A stretch of DNA of 41,469 nt from Gammaproteobacteria bacterium (lineage in GTDB: Bacteria > Pseudomonadota > Gammaproteobacteria > Chromatiales > Chromatiaceae), in assembly GCA_030148485.1 (NCBI GenBank), contig JASBTJ010000003.1, positions 1 to 41,469 on the forward strand, given 5' to 3'. The stretch's first letter is position 1; each line of letters opens with the position of its first letter. Positions 23,984 to 31,983 of the stretch are shown piece by piece. Below the pieces are notes generated by a model, which saw nothing but the letters and a program-made list of their open reading frames with translations, had not been told where the DNA came from and ran no database searches. Made by a program: the position numbers and the translations under genes.

Positions 23984-24861
23984 CTCGGACAGGACGCCGG
24001 TGGCGGGAACGCCTGGGCCACTACTGGCGGCTGATACGTGCCGATCGGCCCATCGGCATCTACCTGTTGTTGTGGCCGGCGTTGTGGGCGCTTTGGATCG
24101 CCGGTGACGGTCAGCCGACCGCCTGGGTGGTGGTGATCTTCGTGCTCGGTACGGTGTTGATGCGTTCCGCCGGGTGCGCCATCAACGACTATGCCGATCG
24201 GGACTTCGACGGCCGGGTGGCGCGCACCTGCGAGCGCCCGCTGGCCACCGGGGCCATCACCCCGCGTGAAGCCTTGGCGGTATTCGCGGTGCTGAGCCTG
24301 CTGGCCTTTGGCCTGGTGTTGACGCTCAATGCATTGACCATTGCCAACAGCTTCGTCGCGCTGGCGCTGGCGGCTCTATACCCCTTCACCAAGCGCTTCA
24401 CCCATATGCCGCAGGTGGTGCTGGGCGCGGCCTTCGGCTGGGCCGTGCCTATGGCCTTCACCGCTCTGCAAGACGGCATTCCGGCGGTTGCCTGGGTGTT
24501 GTTCGGGGCGACCGTGCTGTGGGCGCTGATCTACGACACCATGTACGCCATGGTGGACCGGGATGACGACCTGAAGGTCGGCATCAAGTCCACCGCCATC
24601 CTGTTCGGCCGCCATGATCGCGCCATTATCGGCGCGCTGCAGGTCCTGATGCTGATCCTGTTGTGGTGGGTCGGGGAACTGTCCGGCCGGGGTGTTTACT
24701 ACCATGTGGGATTGTTGCTTGCCGCCGGCTGGTTCGGCTATCAACAGTGGCTGATCCGCGCCCGCGACCCGGCCGCCTGCCTGCGGGCCTTTCTCAACAA
24801 CCATTACCTGGGTATGACACTGTATCTGGCCTTGCTGTTGGACTACCTGCCGGCGGGCTGA
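23980..24861 (+). CDS. ubiA: 4-hydroxybenzoate polyprenyltransferase
   Basis: UbiA attaches the polyprenyl tail to 4-hydroxybenzoate in the inner membrane. From the ATG at 23980 the protein is 293 residues with about eight membrane segments. Both Asp-rich prenyl-diphosphate/Mg sites are visible: [15 protein letters not shown] (from 69) and [17 protein letters not shown] (from about 185). [20 protein letters not shown] near the start is typical. The longer reading from 23869 would overlap ubiC deeply and has no homology. The gene is coupled to ubiC by an ATGA overlap. Confidence 0.96.
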   Translation: MTRTGRRWRERLGHYWRLIRADRPIGIYLLLWPALWALWIAGDGQPTAWVVVIFVLGTVLMRSAGCAINDYADRDFDGRVARTCERPLATGAITPREALAVFAVLSLLAFGLVLTLNALTIANSFVALALAALYPFTKRFTHMPQVVLGAAFGWAVPMAFTALQDGIPAVAWVLFGATVLWALIYDTMYAMVDRDDDLKVGIKSTAILFGRHDRAIIGALQVLMLILLWWVGELSGRGVYYHVGLLLAAGWFGYQQWLIRARDPAACLRAFLNNHYLGMTLYLALLLDYLPAG

Positions 24862-24914
24862 AAATACAAGCCACTGATAATAATGTGGTTTTTCCCCGGC
24901 ACCGTGCTTTGTGC

Positions 24915-24943
24915 TTGACCAGTCTGTGGGGCTGGGCTACAAA
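24915..24943 (+). promoter_or_regulatory. Sigma70-type promoter for dksA
   Basis: TTGACC (24915-24920) and TACAAA (24938-24943) are spaced by 17 bases and lie about 40 bases ahead of the dksA ATG, in the gap after ubiA. Confidence 0.6.
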
Positions 24944-24983
24944 CCGGCGGCTTCGGAAGAAAGTCTTTCAACAGGTAGATACG

Positions 24984-25403
24984 ATGACGGTGGAATTGCC
25001 GCCTGGCTACAAGCCGGGTACGGACGAGGAGTACATGAGCCCGCAGCAGCTGGAATACTTCCGGCAGAAGCTGCTTGCCTGGCGTGAAGAACTGATGGTC
25101 GAGTCGCAGGAGACCATCGAGCACCTGCGGGATCAGGCCAACCAGGAGGTTGGCGACGAAGCGGACCGGGCCAACCGCGAAAGCGAGCATGGCCTTGAGC
25201 TGCGCACGCGTGATCGCTACCGCAAGCTGCTACGCAAGATCGAACAGGCGTTGGGCCGCATCGAAGACGGATCCTATGGTTACTGTGAAGACACCGGCGA
25301 AGAGATCGGTGTCCGTCGCCTGGACGCCCGTCCCATCGCCACCCTGACGGTGGACGCCCAGGAGCGCCGCGAGATGAAGGAAAAGGTCCTGGCCGACCGC
25401 TGA
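24984..25403 (+). CDS. dksA: RNA polymerase-binding transcription factor DksA, zinc-ligand-poor form
   Basis: DksA enters the RNA polymerase secondary channel and works with ppGpp to control rRNA and amino-acid promoters. The 139-residue protein has the coiled coil with the tip motif DEADRA (Asp58, Asp61, Ala63) and LELRTRDRYRKLLRKIEQAL. The zinc finger positions read CEDT and TVDA instead of CxxC and CxxC, so only Cys101 of four ligands remains (Thr104, Thr122 and Ala125 replace the others). The surrounding fold (GEEIGVRRLDARP) is kept. This resembles the cysteine-poor DksA2 class, which works without zinc. It has its own promoter. The ATG at 24984 is the only sensible start. Confidence 0.94.
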   Translation: MTVELPPGYKPGTDEEYMSPQQLEYFRQKLLAWREELMVESQETIEHLRDQANQEVGDEADRANRESEHGLELRTRDRYRKLLRKIEQALGRIEDGSYGYCEDTGEEIGVRRLDARPIATLTVDAQERREMKEKVLADR

Positions 25404-25464
25404 CCCGGTATTTTCCTGGCCACGGGTCGACGGTGGCCGAGTCGACGGTGCCTGGGTCGAGGTT

Positions 25465-26163
25465 TCATGGGGTGCGGGCCAGTGCCCAGACAGCCACGCG
25501 AGCCGCCCCGGCCCGGCGTAACGCCTCACTGCCGGCCCAGGCCGTCGCACCCGTGGTCACTACGTCATCCACCAGCGCGACATGGCACCCCGTCGGCAGC
25601 GGGCGGCAGGTAAAGCAGCCGCGCAGGTTCCGTCGGCGTTGCTGTTTGTCCAGCCGGCGTTGGTCGGCGCTTTCGTGGGGCTTGAGCAACACGTCCGCCC
25701 GCCAGGGCACACCGAGTTTCCGTGCCAGTACCCGGGCGAGCATGGCCGCCTGGTTGAAGCCACGCTCGCGCAAGCGCCGGGCGTGCAGCGGCACCGGGAC
25801 GATCAGGTCCGGGAGTTCGCAGCCGCTGGCGGCCAGATGACGGGCCAGCAACCCGCCCAGGGCGTGGGCGCAGGGGCCGGCGGCCGAGGTCTTGAGTTGT
25901 AACACCAAGCGGTCCAGGGGCGGCGCGTACAGCCAGGGGGCGATGGCCCGCTCAAAGGGCGGCGGGTGACGTTGACAGGGTCCGCACCGGGCGTCGCTGG
26001 TTTGCGGCTGGGCGCAGTTGGGGCAGTGTCGACCGGTGGCCGGCAACAGGTTTCGGCAGCCATCGCACAGCGCCAGGCCATCCGGCAAGGTGCAGCGGCC
26101 GCCGCACAGCAGGCAGGGGCCAGTGAGGCTCGATTGGATCGAAGTTAGCCACTTGTAAACCAT
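25465..26163 (-). CDS. comF: ComF family phosphoribosyltransferase-like protein
   Basis: The 232-residue protein has four N-terminal Cys pairs (CLLCGG, CDGC, CPNC, CGPC), a likely zinc-binding double-zinc-ribbon. A type I phosphoribosyltransferase-like domain follows, with IVPVPLHARRLRERGFNQA and the PRPP-loop motif VALVDDVVTTGAT. ComF is required for natural transformation in several bacteria; its exact activity is not settled. The ATG at 26161-26163 overlaps the left arm of the BirA-type operator described at 26153-26185, so biotin control may also touch this gene. In pseudomonads and relatives comF also sits back-to-back with bioB. Confidence 0.92.
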   Translation of the reverse strand: MVYKWLTSIQSSLTGPCLLCGGRCTLPDGLALCDGCRNLLPATGRHCPNCAQPQTSDARCGPCQRHPPPFERAIAPWLYAPPLDRLVLQLKTSAAGPCAHALGGLLARHLAASGCELPDLIVPVPLHARRLRERGFNQAAMLARVLARKLGVPWRADVLLKPHESADQRRLDKQQRRRNLRGCFTCRPLPTGCHVALVDDVVTTGATAWAGSEALRRAGAARVAVWALARTP

Positions 26164-26185
26164 TGAAATCCATTTCAGTTGACAG
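26153..26185. promoter_or_regulatory. BirA-type biotin operator
   Basis: TTGTAAACC (26153-26161) matches the left half of the proteobacterial BirA site exactly. After 15 bases comes AGTTGACAG (26177-26185), matching six of nine positions of the right half GGTTTACAA. Spacing and place are right, because it covers the -35 of the promoter reading into the biotin genes. BirA with biotinyl-AMP would block that promoter. Confidence 0.75.
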
Positions 26186-26206
26186 TGGTGAGGCGGGCCT
26201 TACCAT
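26179..26206 (+). promoter_or_regulatory. Sigma70-type promoter for the biotin operon
   Basis: TTGACA (26179-26184) and TACCAT (26201-26206), 16 bases apart, lie 33 bases ahead of the first ORF of the biotin operon. The -35 is inside the BirA-type operator, which explains how it would be repressed. Confidence 0.65.
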
Positions 26207-26238
26207 GGCCGGCTGTTGCTATCAGGCAGGAAACCGCC

Positions 26239-26652
26239 ATGAATGACAAGTCCGCCGGTGCTGCCGGTCGGGTGATCAGCGCCGCCCAGGCACGCCGTTC
26301 GGCGTCGCACATGGATATCGGCAATATCATCGCACTGTTGGTGCCCGTGCCCTTGGCGATGCTGTGGTTCGGCCTGTCGATCCTGGTTTATGCCATTCAT
26401 CGTCACCACCCGAATCCGCGGGTCGGTCATTACACCCAATGGGCGGCATACCGGTTCTACGGCGTGGTCGGTGCCCTGGTGCCCATCGCGACGTTTTTTC
26501 CCGGCCACAGCGTCAAGCTGTGGTTGGTGACCTGGGCGGTCAGCGCCGCGCTGATCATTCCGTCGTCCATCTGGGCACTGATCCGCATCCGCCGCGAGCC
26601 ATGGCAGGACACCGTTGTACCTGTCGTCAACGAGGACTCCCATCATGACTGA
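26239..26652 (+). CDS. Small three-helix membrane protein of unknown function, first gene of the biotin operon
   Basis: The 137-residue protein has a polar N-terminus (1-26), then three predicted membrane helices: about 28-53 ([20 protein letters not shown]), 70-87 ([17 protein letters not shown]) and 92-113 ([20 protein letters not shown]). Between the first two is a His-rich loop ([17 protein letters not shown]). I do not recognise a family. The start has an AGGCAGGAAA site. It lies directly behind the BirA-controlled promoter and overlaps bioB by eight bases, so it is co-expressed with biotin synthesis. It is not one of the known biotin uptake proteins BioY or YigM by size or helix count. 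A role in biotin or pimelate handling is only a guess from context. Confidence 0.75.
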   Translation: MNDKSAGAAGRVISAAQARRSASHMDIGNIIALLVPVPLAMLWFGLSILVYAIHRHHPNPRVGHYTQWAAYRFYGVVGALVPIATFFPGHSVKLWLVTWAVSAALIIPSSIWALIRIRREPWQDTVVPVVNEDSHHD

Positions 26653-27637
26653 CAGCGCCATCCGCCACGATTGGACGGCTGATGAGATTGAGGCACTGTT
26701 CGCGCTGCCCTTCAACGATCTGCTGTTCCGCGCCCAAACAACGCATCGGCGTCACTTCGACGCCAATCAGGTGCAGGTCAGTACCCTGCTCAGTATCAAG
26801 ACCGGGGCTTGTCCGGAGGACTGCGGCTACTGCTCCCAGAGCAGCAAGTACGACACCGGCCTGGAACGGGAGAAGCTGTTGCCGTTGGACGAGGTCGTCG
26901 CGGCAGCCCAAGCGGCCAAGGCAAAGGGTTCGACACGCTTCTGCATGGGCGCGGCATGGCGTAATCCCACCGACAAGAACATGGACAAGGTGGTGGAGAT
27001 GATCGGTGCGGTGCGTGATCTGGGCATGGAGACCTGCGTGACGCTCGGCATGCTCACCGCTGCGCAGGCCGGGCGTCTCAAGGACGCCGGCCTGGATTAC
27101 TACAACCACAATCTGGATACCTCGCCCGAGTTCTACGGCAACGTCGTCACCACCCGCACCTTCCAGGATCGCCTGGATACCCTGGAGCATGTGCGCGGCG
27201 CTGGCATTCATGTCTGTTCCGGCGGCATCCTGGGCATGGGGGAGTCCTCCAGGGACCGGGCATCCATGCTCCGCGCTTTGGCGAACATGCCCCAGCATCC
27301 GGAATCGGTGCCGATCAACCTGCTGGTGCAGGTGGAAGGCACGCCGTTGCACGGGGCAGACAAGCTCGACGACTTGGAGTTTGTGCGCACCATCGCCGTG
27401 GCGCGCATCCTGATGCCGGCCTCCTATGTGCGTTTGTCCGCCGGGCGTACCGGGATGAGCGATGCCACCCAGGCGTTGTGCTTCCTCGCCGGTGCCAACT
27501 CGGTGTTCTACGGCGAACGCCTGCTCACCACGGAAAATCCGGGCGCGGACCACGACCAACGGCTGTTCGCACGCTTGGGCATCAACATGGAAACCCGCCC
27601 ATTGGCGGCCGACAGCCAAGCCTGTTGCGGTAGCTGA
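26645..27637 (+). CDS. bioB: Biotin synthase
   Basis: BioB is the radical SAM enzyme that inserts sulfur into dethiobiotin, the last step of biotin synthesis. The radical-SAM cluster motif CPEDCGYC gives Cys56, Cys60 and Cys63. [16 protein letters not shown] and [13 protein letters not shown] hold the ligands of the second, sacrificial [2Fe-2S] cluster. From the ATG at 26645 (GAGGA at 26632-26636) the length is 330 residues; a start at 26615 would lie inside the upstream gene. The gene is translationally coupled to the membrane protein before it, and bioF starts two bases after its stop. Confidence 0.97.
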   Translation: MTDSAIRHDWTADEIEALFALPFNDLLFRAQTTHRRHFDANQVQVSTLLSIKTGACPEDCGYCSQSSKYDTGLEREKLLPLDEVVAAAQAAKAKGSTRFCMGAAWRNPTDKNMDKVVEMIGAVRDLGMETCVTLGMLTAAQAGRLKDAGLDYYNHNLDTSPEFYGNVVTTRTFQDRLDTLEHVRGAGIHVCSGGILGMGESSRDRASMLRALANMPQHPESVPINLLVQVEGTPLHGADKLDDLEFVRTIAVARILMPASYVRLSAGRTGMSDATQALCFLAGANSVFYGERLLTTENPGADHDQRLFARLGINMETRPLAADSQACCGS

Positions 27638-27639
27638 GC

Positions 27640-28821
27640 ATGGCCGATTGGGAGGCCGAGCTGGCGGCCGATCTGGCACAGCGTCGTGCCGACCGACTGT
27701 ATCGCCGCCGCCTGGTCGTGGAAGGGCCGCAAGGCCCCCTGATCCAGGTGGACGGCCGCCAGCTGCTGAGCTTTTGCAGCAATGACTATCTGGGGCTGGC
27801 GGCCGACCCGCGTCTGGCCGAGGCGTTGCAGGACGGCGTGCGGCGCTATGGTGTCGGTAGCGGCGCGGCGCATCTGGTCAGCGGCCATTCCGCCGCGCAC
27901 CACGTTCTGGAAGAGGAACTCGCCGCCTTTACCGGACGGGACCGGGCATTGCTGTTCTCCACCGGCTACATGGCGAATCTGGCGGCCGTCACCGCCCTTG
28001 TGGGGCGTGGCGATACGGTGTTCGAGGACCGCCTAAATCATGCCTCGTTGATCGATGGCGGTCTGCTCAGTCAGGCCCGTTTCAAGCGTTATGCCCATGC
28101 GGACGCCGATGCCCTGCGTACCGGGTTGGCCGGCCCCGCTGCCGGACGTCGACTGGTGGTGACCGACGGAGTGTTCAGCATGGACGGCGATCTGGCGCCG
28201 CTCGCCGAGTTGGCCTCGGCGTGCGCCGACCACGCGGCGATGCTCATGGTCGACGACGCCCACGGCTTGGGCGTGGTGGGCGCGGACGGCGGCGGCACCT
28301 TGCGCGTGGCCGGGCTGTCGCAGCGCCAGGCGCCGGTCCTGATGGGTACCCTGGGCAAGGCGTTCGGCACTAGCGGCGCCTTTGTGGCGGGTAGCGAAGC
28401 GGTGATCGAAACGTTGATCCAGCGTGCCAGGCCTTATATCTACACCACTGCGCCGCCGCCGGCCATCGCTGTCGCTACCCGCGCCGCGCTGCGTATTGTG
28501 CAGACCGAGTCCTGGCGTCGTGAGCATCTGCAAGGGTTGTTGGCCAGATTCCGCAAAGAGGCGGTCGGCCTGGGGCTGCGCCTGCTGCCCACCGCCACCC
28601 CTATCCAACCCGTGCTGGCCGGCAGCGTCGAGCGGGCGTTGGCTTGGAGTGCCGCATTGGAACAGGCCGGTATCCTGGTGACCGCGATCCGACCGCCCAC
28701 GGTCCCGGCCGGTACGGCGCGGCTGCGCATCACCTTTTCCGCCAGCCATGACGATGCGCAGCTGGACCGGCTGCTCGATGCATTGGCTCACTTGCCGGAG
28801 GTGGCCGATGTTGGCCAGTGA
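27640..28821 (+). CDS. bioF: 8-amino-7-oxononanoate synthase
   Basis: BioF condenses pimeloyl-ACP/CoA with L-alanine using PLP. The 393-residue protein shows [42 protein letters not shown] (substrate region), [26 protein letters not shown] (PLP-contacting Asp and His) and the PLP lysine in [14 protein letters not shown] (Lys240). It follows bioB with two bases between and overlaps bioH by 14. Confidence 0.96.
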   Translation: MADWEAELAADLAQRRADRLYRRRLVVEGPQGPLIQVDGRQLLSFCSNDYLGLAADPRLAEALQDGVRRYGVGSGAAHLVSGHSAAHHVLEEELAAFTGRDRALLFSTGYMANLAAVTALVGRGDTVFEDRLNHASLIDGGLLSQARFKRYAHADADALRTGLAGPAAGRRLVVTDGVFSMDGDLAPLAELASACADHAAMLMVDDAHGLGVVGADGGGTLRVAGLSQRQAPVLMGTLGKAFGTSGAFVAGSEAVIETLIQRARPYIYTTAPPPAIAVATRAALRIVQTESWRREHLQGLLARFRKEAVGLGLRLLPTATPIQPVLAGSVERALAWSAALEQAGILVTAIRPPTVPAGTARLRITFSASHDDAQLDRLLDALAHLPEVADVGQ

Positions 28822-29584
28822 GTGTTTCGGCAGCGGACCGGCGCTGGTGCTGGTGCACGGTTGGGGCATGAACCGGGGTGTCTGGGCACCTTTGCGGGAG
28901 CGTCTGGCGGCGCGTTGGCAGGTAACGAGCATCGAGCTGCCGGGTCATGGCGACAGCCCGGCAGAGACCGCCGCCGGATGCGGCGAGGACTGGGCCGATG
29001 CGCTGCTCGCCGCTGCACCGCCACGAGCCGTCTGGCTTGGCTGGTCGTTGGGCGGACAGCTCAGTCTGTTGGCGGCGCGCCGGGCGCCACAGCGGGTGGC
29101 CGCGCTGGTGCTTGCCGCCACCACGCCGCGTTTCGTGCGTGGGCCGGACTGGCCCACCGCCATGGCCACCGATACCTTCGATGCCTTTGCCGCGCAGCTC
29201 GGCGCCGCGCCCACCCGTACCTTGGACCGCTTTCTGGCGCTGCAGGTGCGTGGCGCGGATGCCGCCAACGAGACCTTGCGCACCTTGCGCGCCGCGATCC
29301 GCGAACGACCGGCGCCGGACCCGGTTGCCTTGCAGTGCGGACTGCGCTTGTTGCTCGATAACGATCTACGGACCGACTTGGCCGATCTGGCGGTGCCGGC
29401 GCTATGGTTGTTCGGCGGGCGGGACGCGCTGGTGCCGGCCGGTGCGTCGACGGCGGTGCAGGGGTTGATGCCCGGCGCGCAGGTCGAGACGATCGCGGCA
29501 GCCGGGCATGCGCCTTTCCTGTCCCATCCGGACGCCTGTCTGGAGCAGTTGGAACGTTTTGTGGATGCGTGCTATGGCTTATGA
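28808..29584 (+). CDS. bioH: Pimeloyl-ACP methyl ester carboxylesterase
   Basis: BioH releases methanol from pimeloyl-ACP methyl ester, ending the BioC-primed pimelate pathway. The 258-residue alpha/beta hydrolase has [17 protein letters not shown] (oxyanion region), [13 protein letters not shown] (nucleophile Ser80), FGGRDALVP (catalytic Asp) and [11 protein letters not shown] (catalytic His). The ATG at 28808 overlaps the end of bioF; an earlier ATG at 28748 would add residues unlike the family. It overlaps bioC by about 11 bases, so bioF-H-C are tightly coupled. Confidence 0.95.
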   Translation: MLASECFGSGPALVLVHGWGMNRGVWAPLRERLAARWQVTSIELPGHGDSPAETAAGCGEDWADALLAAAPPRAVWLGWSLGGQLSLLAARRAPQRVAALVLAATTPRFVRGPDWPTAMATDTFDAFAAQLGAAPTRTLDRFLALQVRGADAANETLRTLRAAIRERPAPDPVALQCGLRLLLDNDLRTDLADLAVPALWLFGGRDALVPAGASTAVQGLMPGAQVETIAAAGHAPFLSHPDACLEQLERFVDACYGL

Positions 29585-30446
29585 CCCCGGTCGCATCGAC
29601 AAGGCTCAAGCGCGTCACGCCTTTGGTCGTGCCGCCGCAAGCTACGACGGTATGGCGGTGCTGCAACGGGAGATCGGTGCGCGCATGGCCGAACGTCTTG
29701 ATCTGATCAAGCTCGTGCCGCAGCGGGTGCTGGACGCCGGTTGCGGAACCGGTGCCGAGACCGCGCGATTGCTCAAGCGCTATCCCAAGGCGGAGGTGGT
29801 GGCGTTGGACTTTGCCGAACCGATGCTCAGCCGTGCCCGCAACCGTGGTGGTTGGTGGCGCAAGCCCCACTGCGTGTGCGCCGACCTGGAGGCGTTACCG
29901 CTGGCCGCCGACAGTGTCGACCTGCTGTGGTCCAACCTGGCGTTACAGTGGCTGAACGACCTGGACACGGCGTTCGCCGAGGCGTGGCGCGTGCTGCGGC
30001 CCGGCGGCCTGTTCATGTTCACCAGTTTCGGGCCCGATACCCTCAAGGAACTGCGCGCTGCCTGGGCCGCCGTCGATGGCGCCAGCCACGTCAGTCCCTT
30101 CCTGGACATGCACGATGTGGGCGACGCCCTGGTGCGGGCGCGTTTTGCCGATCCGGTGATGGATGCCGAGCAGCTCACGTTGACCTACCGTGATGCCCGC
30201 CAGTTGATGGCCGAGCTGAAGGGGATCGGTGCCCATAACGTCACCAGCGCGCGGCCCCGTGGCCTGACCGGCAAGACCCGGCTGTCGACCATGCTGAGCG
30301 CCTATGAGGGTTTTCGTGTCGATGGCCGTCTGCCGGCCACCTATGAGGTGGTGTACGGCCACGCCTGGGCGCCTGCCCAGAAGACCGGTGGCGACGGTGA
30401 AGTGCGCATTGCGGTCGATGCCATTGGCCGGGGCGGGCGGTCGTGA
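29574..30446 (+). CDS. bioC: Malonyl-ACP O-methyltransferase
   Basis: BioC methylates malonyl-ACP with SAM so that the fatty-acid machinery can build the pimeloyl chain. The 290-residue protein has FGRAAASYDGMAVLQREIG near the start, the SAM motif VLDAGCGTGAETARLL, LWSNLALQWLNDLDTAFAEA and GGLFMFTSFGPDTLKELR, all typical of BioC. An ATG at 29565 would add three residues (MRA) and cannot be excluded. It overlaps bioH upstream and bioD downstream (GTGA). Confidence 0.95.
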   Translation: MAYDPGRIDKAQARHAFGRAAASYDGMAVLQREIGARMAERLDLIKLVPQRVLDAGCGTGAETARLLKRYPKAEVVALDFAEPMLSRARNRGGWWRKPHCVCADLEALPLAADSVDLLWSNLALQWLNDLDTAFAEAWRVLRPGGLFMFTSFGPDTLKELRAAWAAVDGASHVSPFLDMHDVGDALVRARFADPVMDAEQLTLTYRDARQLMAELKGIGAHNVTSARPRGLTGKTRLSTMLSAYEGFRVDGRLPATYEVVYGHAWAPAQKTGGDGEVRIAVDAIGRGGRS

Positions 30447-31108
30447 AAGGCTGGTTCGTGACCGGCACCGATACCGATTGCGGTAAGACCGCCATCGCCG
30501 CGGCCTTGGCCTGCAAGGCCCGCCGGAGCGGGATGCGGGTCGGCGTGATGAAACCGGTGGCTTCCGGTTGTCATGACACGACGGCGGGATTGCGCAATCC
30601 CGATGCCTTGGCGTTGATCGACGCCAGCGAAACAGCGGCGGACTACGAGGCCGTCAATCCGTATGCCTTCGCGCCGCCCATCGCGCCCCACGTGGCGGCC
30701 GAGCAGGTGGGCGTGGCGCTCGACCGCGCGCGGTTGATCGCCGGTGCGAAAACCCTGGGCGCGGGCCACGACCTGCTCATCGTTGAGTGCGCCGGCGGCT
30801 GGCGGGTGCCGCTGGGTGCGGACTGGGATATGGCGGATCTGGCGGTCGGTATCGGCTTGCCGGTGATCCTGGTGGTGGGGTTCCGCTTGGGCTGTCTCAA
30901 CCATGCCTTGCTCACCGCCGAGGCCATCGCGCGCGACGGTTGCCGGCTGGCCGGCTGGGTGGCCAATCACATCGATCCGCAGATGGCGGTGTCAGCCGAG
31001 AACCTGGCGACCCTACGCACCCGCCTGGCATCGCCCTGCCTGGGGGTCGTGCCCTATCTGCCGGATGCGTCGCCCGATGCCCGGGCCGCTTGCCTGACCC
31101 TGCCTTGA
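30443..31108 (+). CDS. bioD: Dethiobiotin synthetase
   Basis: BioD carboxylates 7,8-diaminopelargonate and closes the ureido ring with ATP. The 221-residue protein has the P-loop GTDTDCGKTAIAAALA (Lys15), MKPVASGC (Lys and Ser for substrate) and LLIVECAGGWRVPL (usually EGAGG; here ECAGG). It starts with GTG in a four-base overlap with bioC and ends the operon. bioA, for the step between BioF and BioD, is not in the window. Confidence 0.95.
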   Translation: MKGWFVTGTDTDCGKTAIAAALACKARRSGMRVGVMKPVASGCHDTTAGLRNPDALALIDASETAADYEAVNPYAFAPPIAPHVAAEQVGVALDRARLIAGAKTLGAGHDLLIVECAGGWRVPLGADWDMADLAVGIGLPVILVVGFRLGCLNHALLTAEAIARDGCRLAGWVANHIDPQMAVSAENLATLRTRLASPCLGVVPYLPDASPDARAACLTLP

Positions 31109-31118
31109 GTCACCTGTG

Positions 31119-31134
31119 GGGCGCTTGATCGCCC
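31119..31134 (+). terminator. Possible terminator hairpin after bioD
   Basis: GGGCG and CGCCC pair around a six-base loop 11 bases after the bioD stop, followed by an A/T-rich tail but not a clean T run. The stem is short, so this is a weak call. Confidence 0.35.
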
Positions 31135-31213
31135 TGAAATTAAATAATAGTCGTATAAATAATTAATATATTAGTTATTTACTTTGTGCTATTAAATCAA
31201 GTAATGCCTGCCT

Positions 31214-31241
31214 TTGCGGCGCGTCACCCAACAACTATAAA
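31214..31241 (+). promoter_or_regulatory. Candidate promoter for the DUF2244-cox operon
   Basis: TTGCGG (31214-31219) and TATAAA (31236-31241) are 16 bases apart, directly downstream of the AT-rich block, which could act as an UP element. Transcription would start near 31248, just before the FNR-like box. Confidence 0.4.
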
Positions 31242-31252
31242 AAGTTTTTACA

Positions 31253-31266
31253 TTGACGCGGATCAA
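31253..31266. promoter_or_regulatory. FNR/Anr-like binding site
   Basis: TTGACGCGGATCAA matches the FNR/Anr consensus TTGAT-N4-ATCAA at nine of ten positions, with the correct four-base spacer. It lies about 140 bases ahead of the DUF2244 start. If the TTGCGG/TATAAA promoter upstream is used, the box would cover the first transcribed bases and act as a block under low oxygen. Confidence 0.6.
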
Positions 31267-31403
31267 TTTTGTTTGTGATTGCGGATTTTGCCGCGGTAGG
31301 CTCGCCCTCACAAAAGTTGAGTCCCTGAATCCGTAGTAGCCCCGGTAGTCGTGCGTCGACGTGATCGATGCAGGCGGGGCAGCCGCCAGATGACGTAAGG
31401 CAG

Positions 31404-31907
31404 ATGGTGACGACTGAACGCAGTGAGGATGCGAGTCGGGTTCGAGTAGTCATAGAGCCGAATCAATCTCTCACGTGGCACGCCGCAATGGTGTTCTTTG
31501 CCGCTGCGGCCATGACGTCACTCGCCATAGCCCTGATCTTCACCGTGATGGGTTACTGGCCAATTCTTCCTTTCGCCGGTTTGGAGCTGATCGCCCTGGG
31601 CGTCGCCTTGTACGTGACGGCAAGGCGGGGCCGCCGCCGCGAGATGATCACCATCACCGCGGCCACGGTTTGCATCGAAAAGGGGCTGGTGTGCGGCGCA
31701 GGGCGGGTCGGTGGAGGACCGCGATGCCGCAAGGAGTTTGCACGGGCTTGGGCCCGGGTGGTGCTGAGCAAGCCGGTACGAGGTTGGTATCCGTCCCGGC
31801 TGACCATCGGCGCGTGCGGTGTCGTCGAGTTGATCGGCGAGTTCCTGACCGATGAGGAGCGGCGGGCACTCAAGACCGAACTGGATGCGCTGTTGACGTC
31901 GGGTTGA
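31404..31907 (+). CDS. DUF2244 domain membrane protein
   Basis: From the ATG at 31404 (GTAAGG upstream) the protein is 167 residues. Two membrane helices (about 27-48 and 51-70, AAAAMTSLAIALIFTVMGYW and PILPFAGLELIALGVALYV) are followed by a soluble domain with REMITITAATVCIEKG and FARAWARVVLS, as in DUF2244 proteins. This family is often found just ahead of aa3-type oxidase genes in proteobacteria, as here, but its function is not known. The extended reading from 31368 adds 12 residues without support. Confidence 0.8.
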   Translation: MVTTERSEDASRVRVVIEPNQSLTWHAAMVFFAAAAMTSLAIALIFTVMGYWPILPFAGLELIALGVALYVTARRGRRREMITITAATVCIEKGLVCGAGRVGGGPRCRKEFARAWARVVLSKPVRGWYPSRLTIGACGVVELIGEFLTDEERRALKTELDALLTSG

Positions 31908-31983
31908 TGGCGACGCGCCACGGCGATGCCGTCGCAGGCGATCGAAGAATTCGGATAGCAGGTTGAAACACCAAGGGGAGAAG

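Larger units (their letters stand above)
31109..31403. other. AT-rich control region ahead of the oxidase cluster
   Basis: This 295-base gap holds, in order: a small hairpin after bioD; a markedly AT-rich block (about 31135-31200, nearly all A and T) in an otherwise GC-rich window; a candidate promoter (TTGCGG 31214-31219, TATAAA 31236-31241, 16 apart); and an FNR-like box at 31253-31266. No ORF of its own is convincing. A reading from 31368 extends the DUF2244 gene but is not preferred. Confidence 0.6.
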
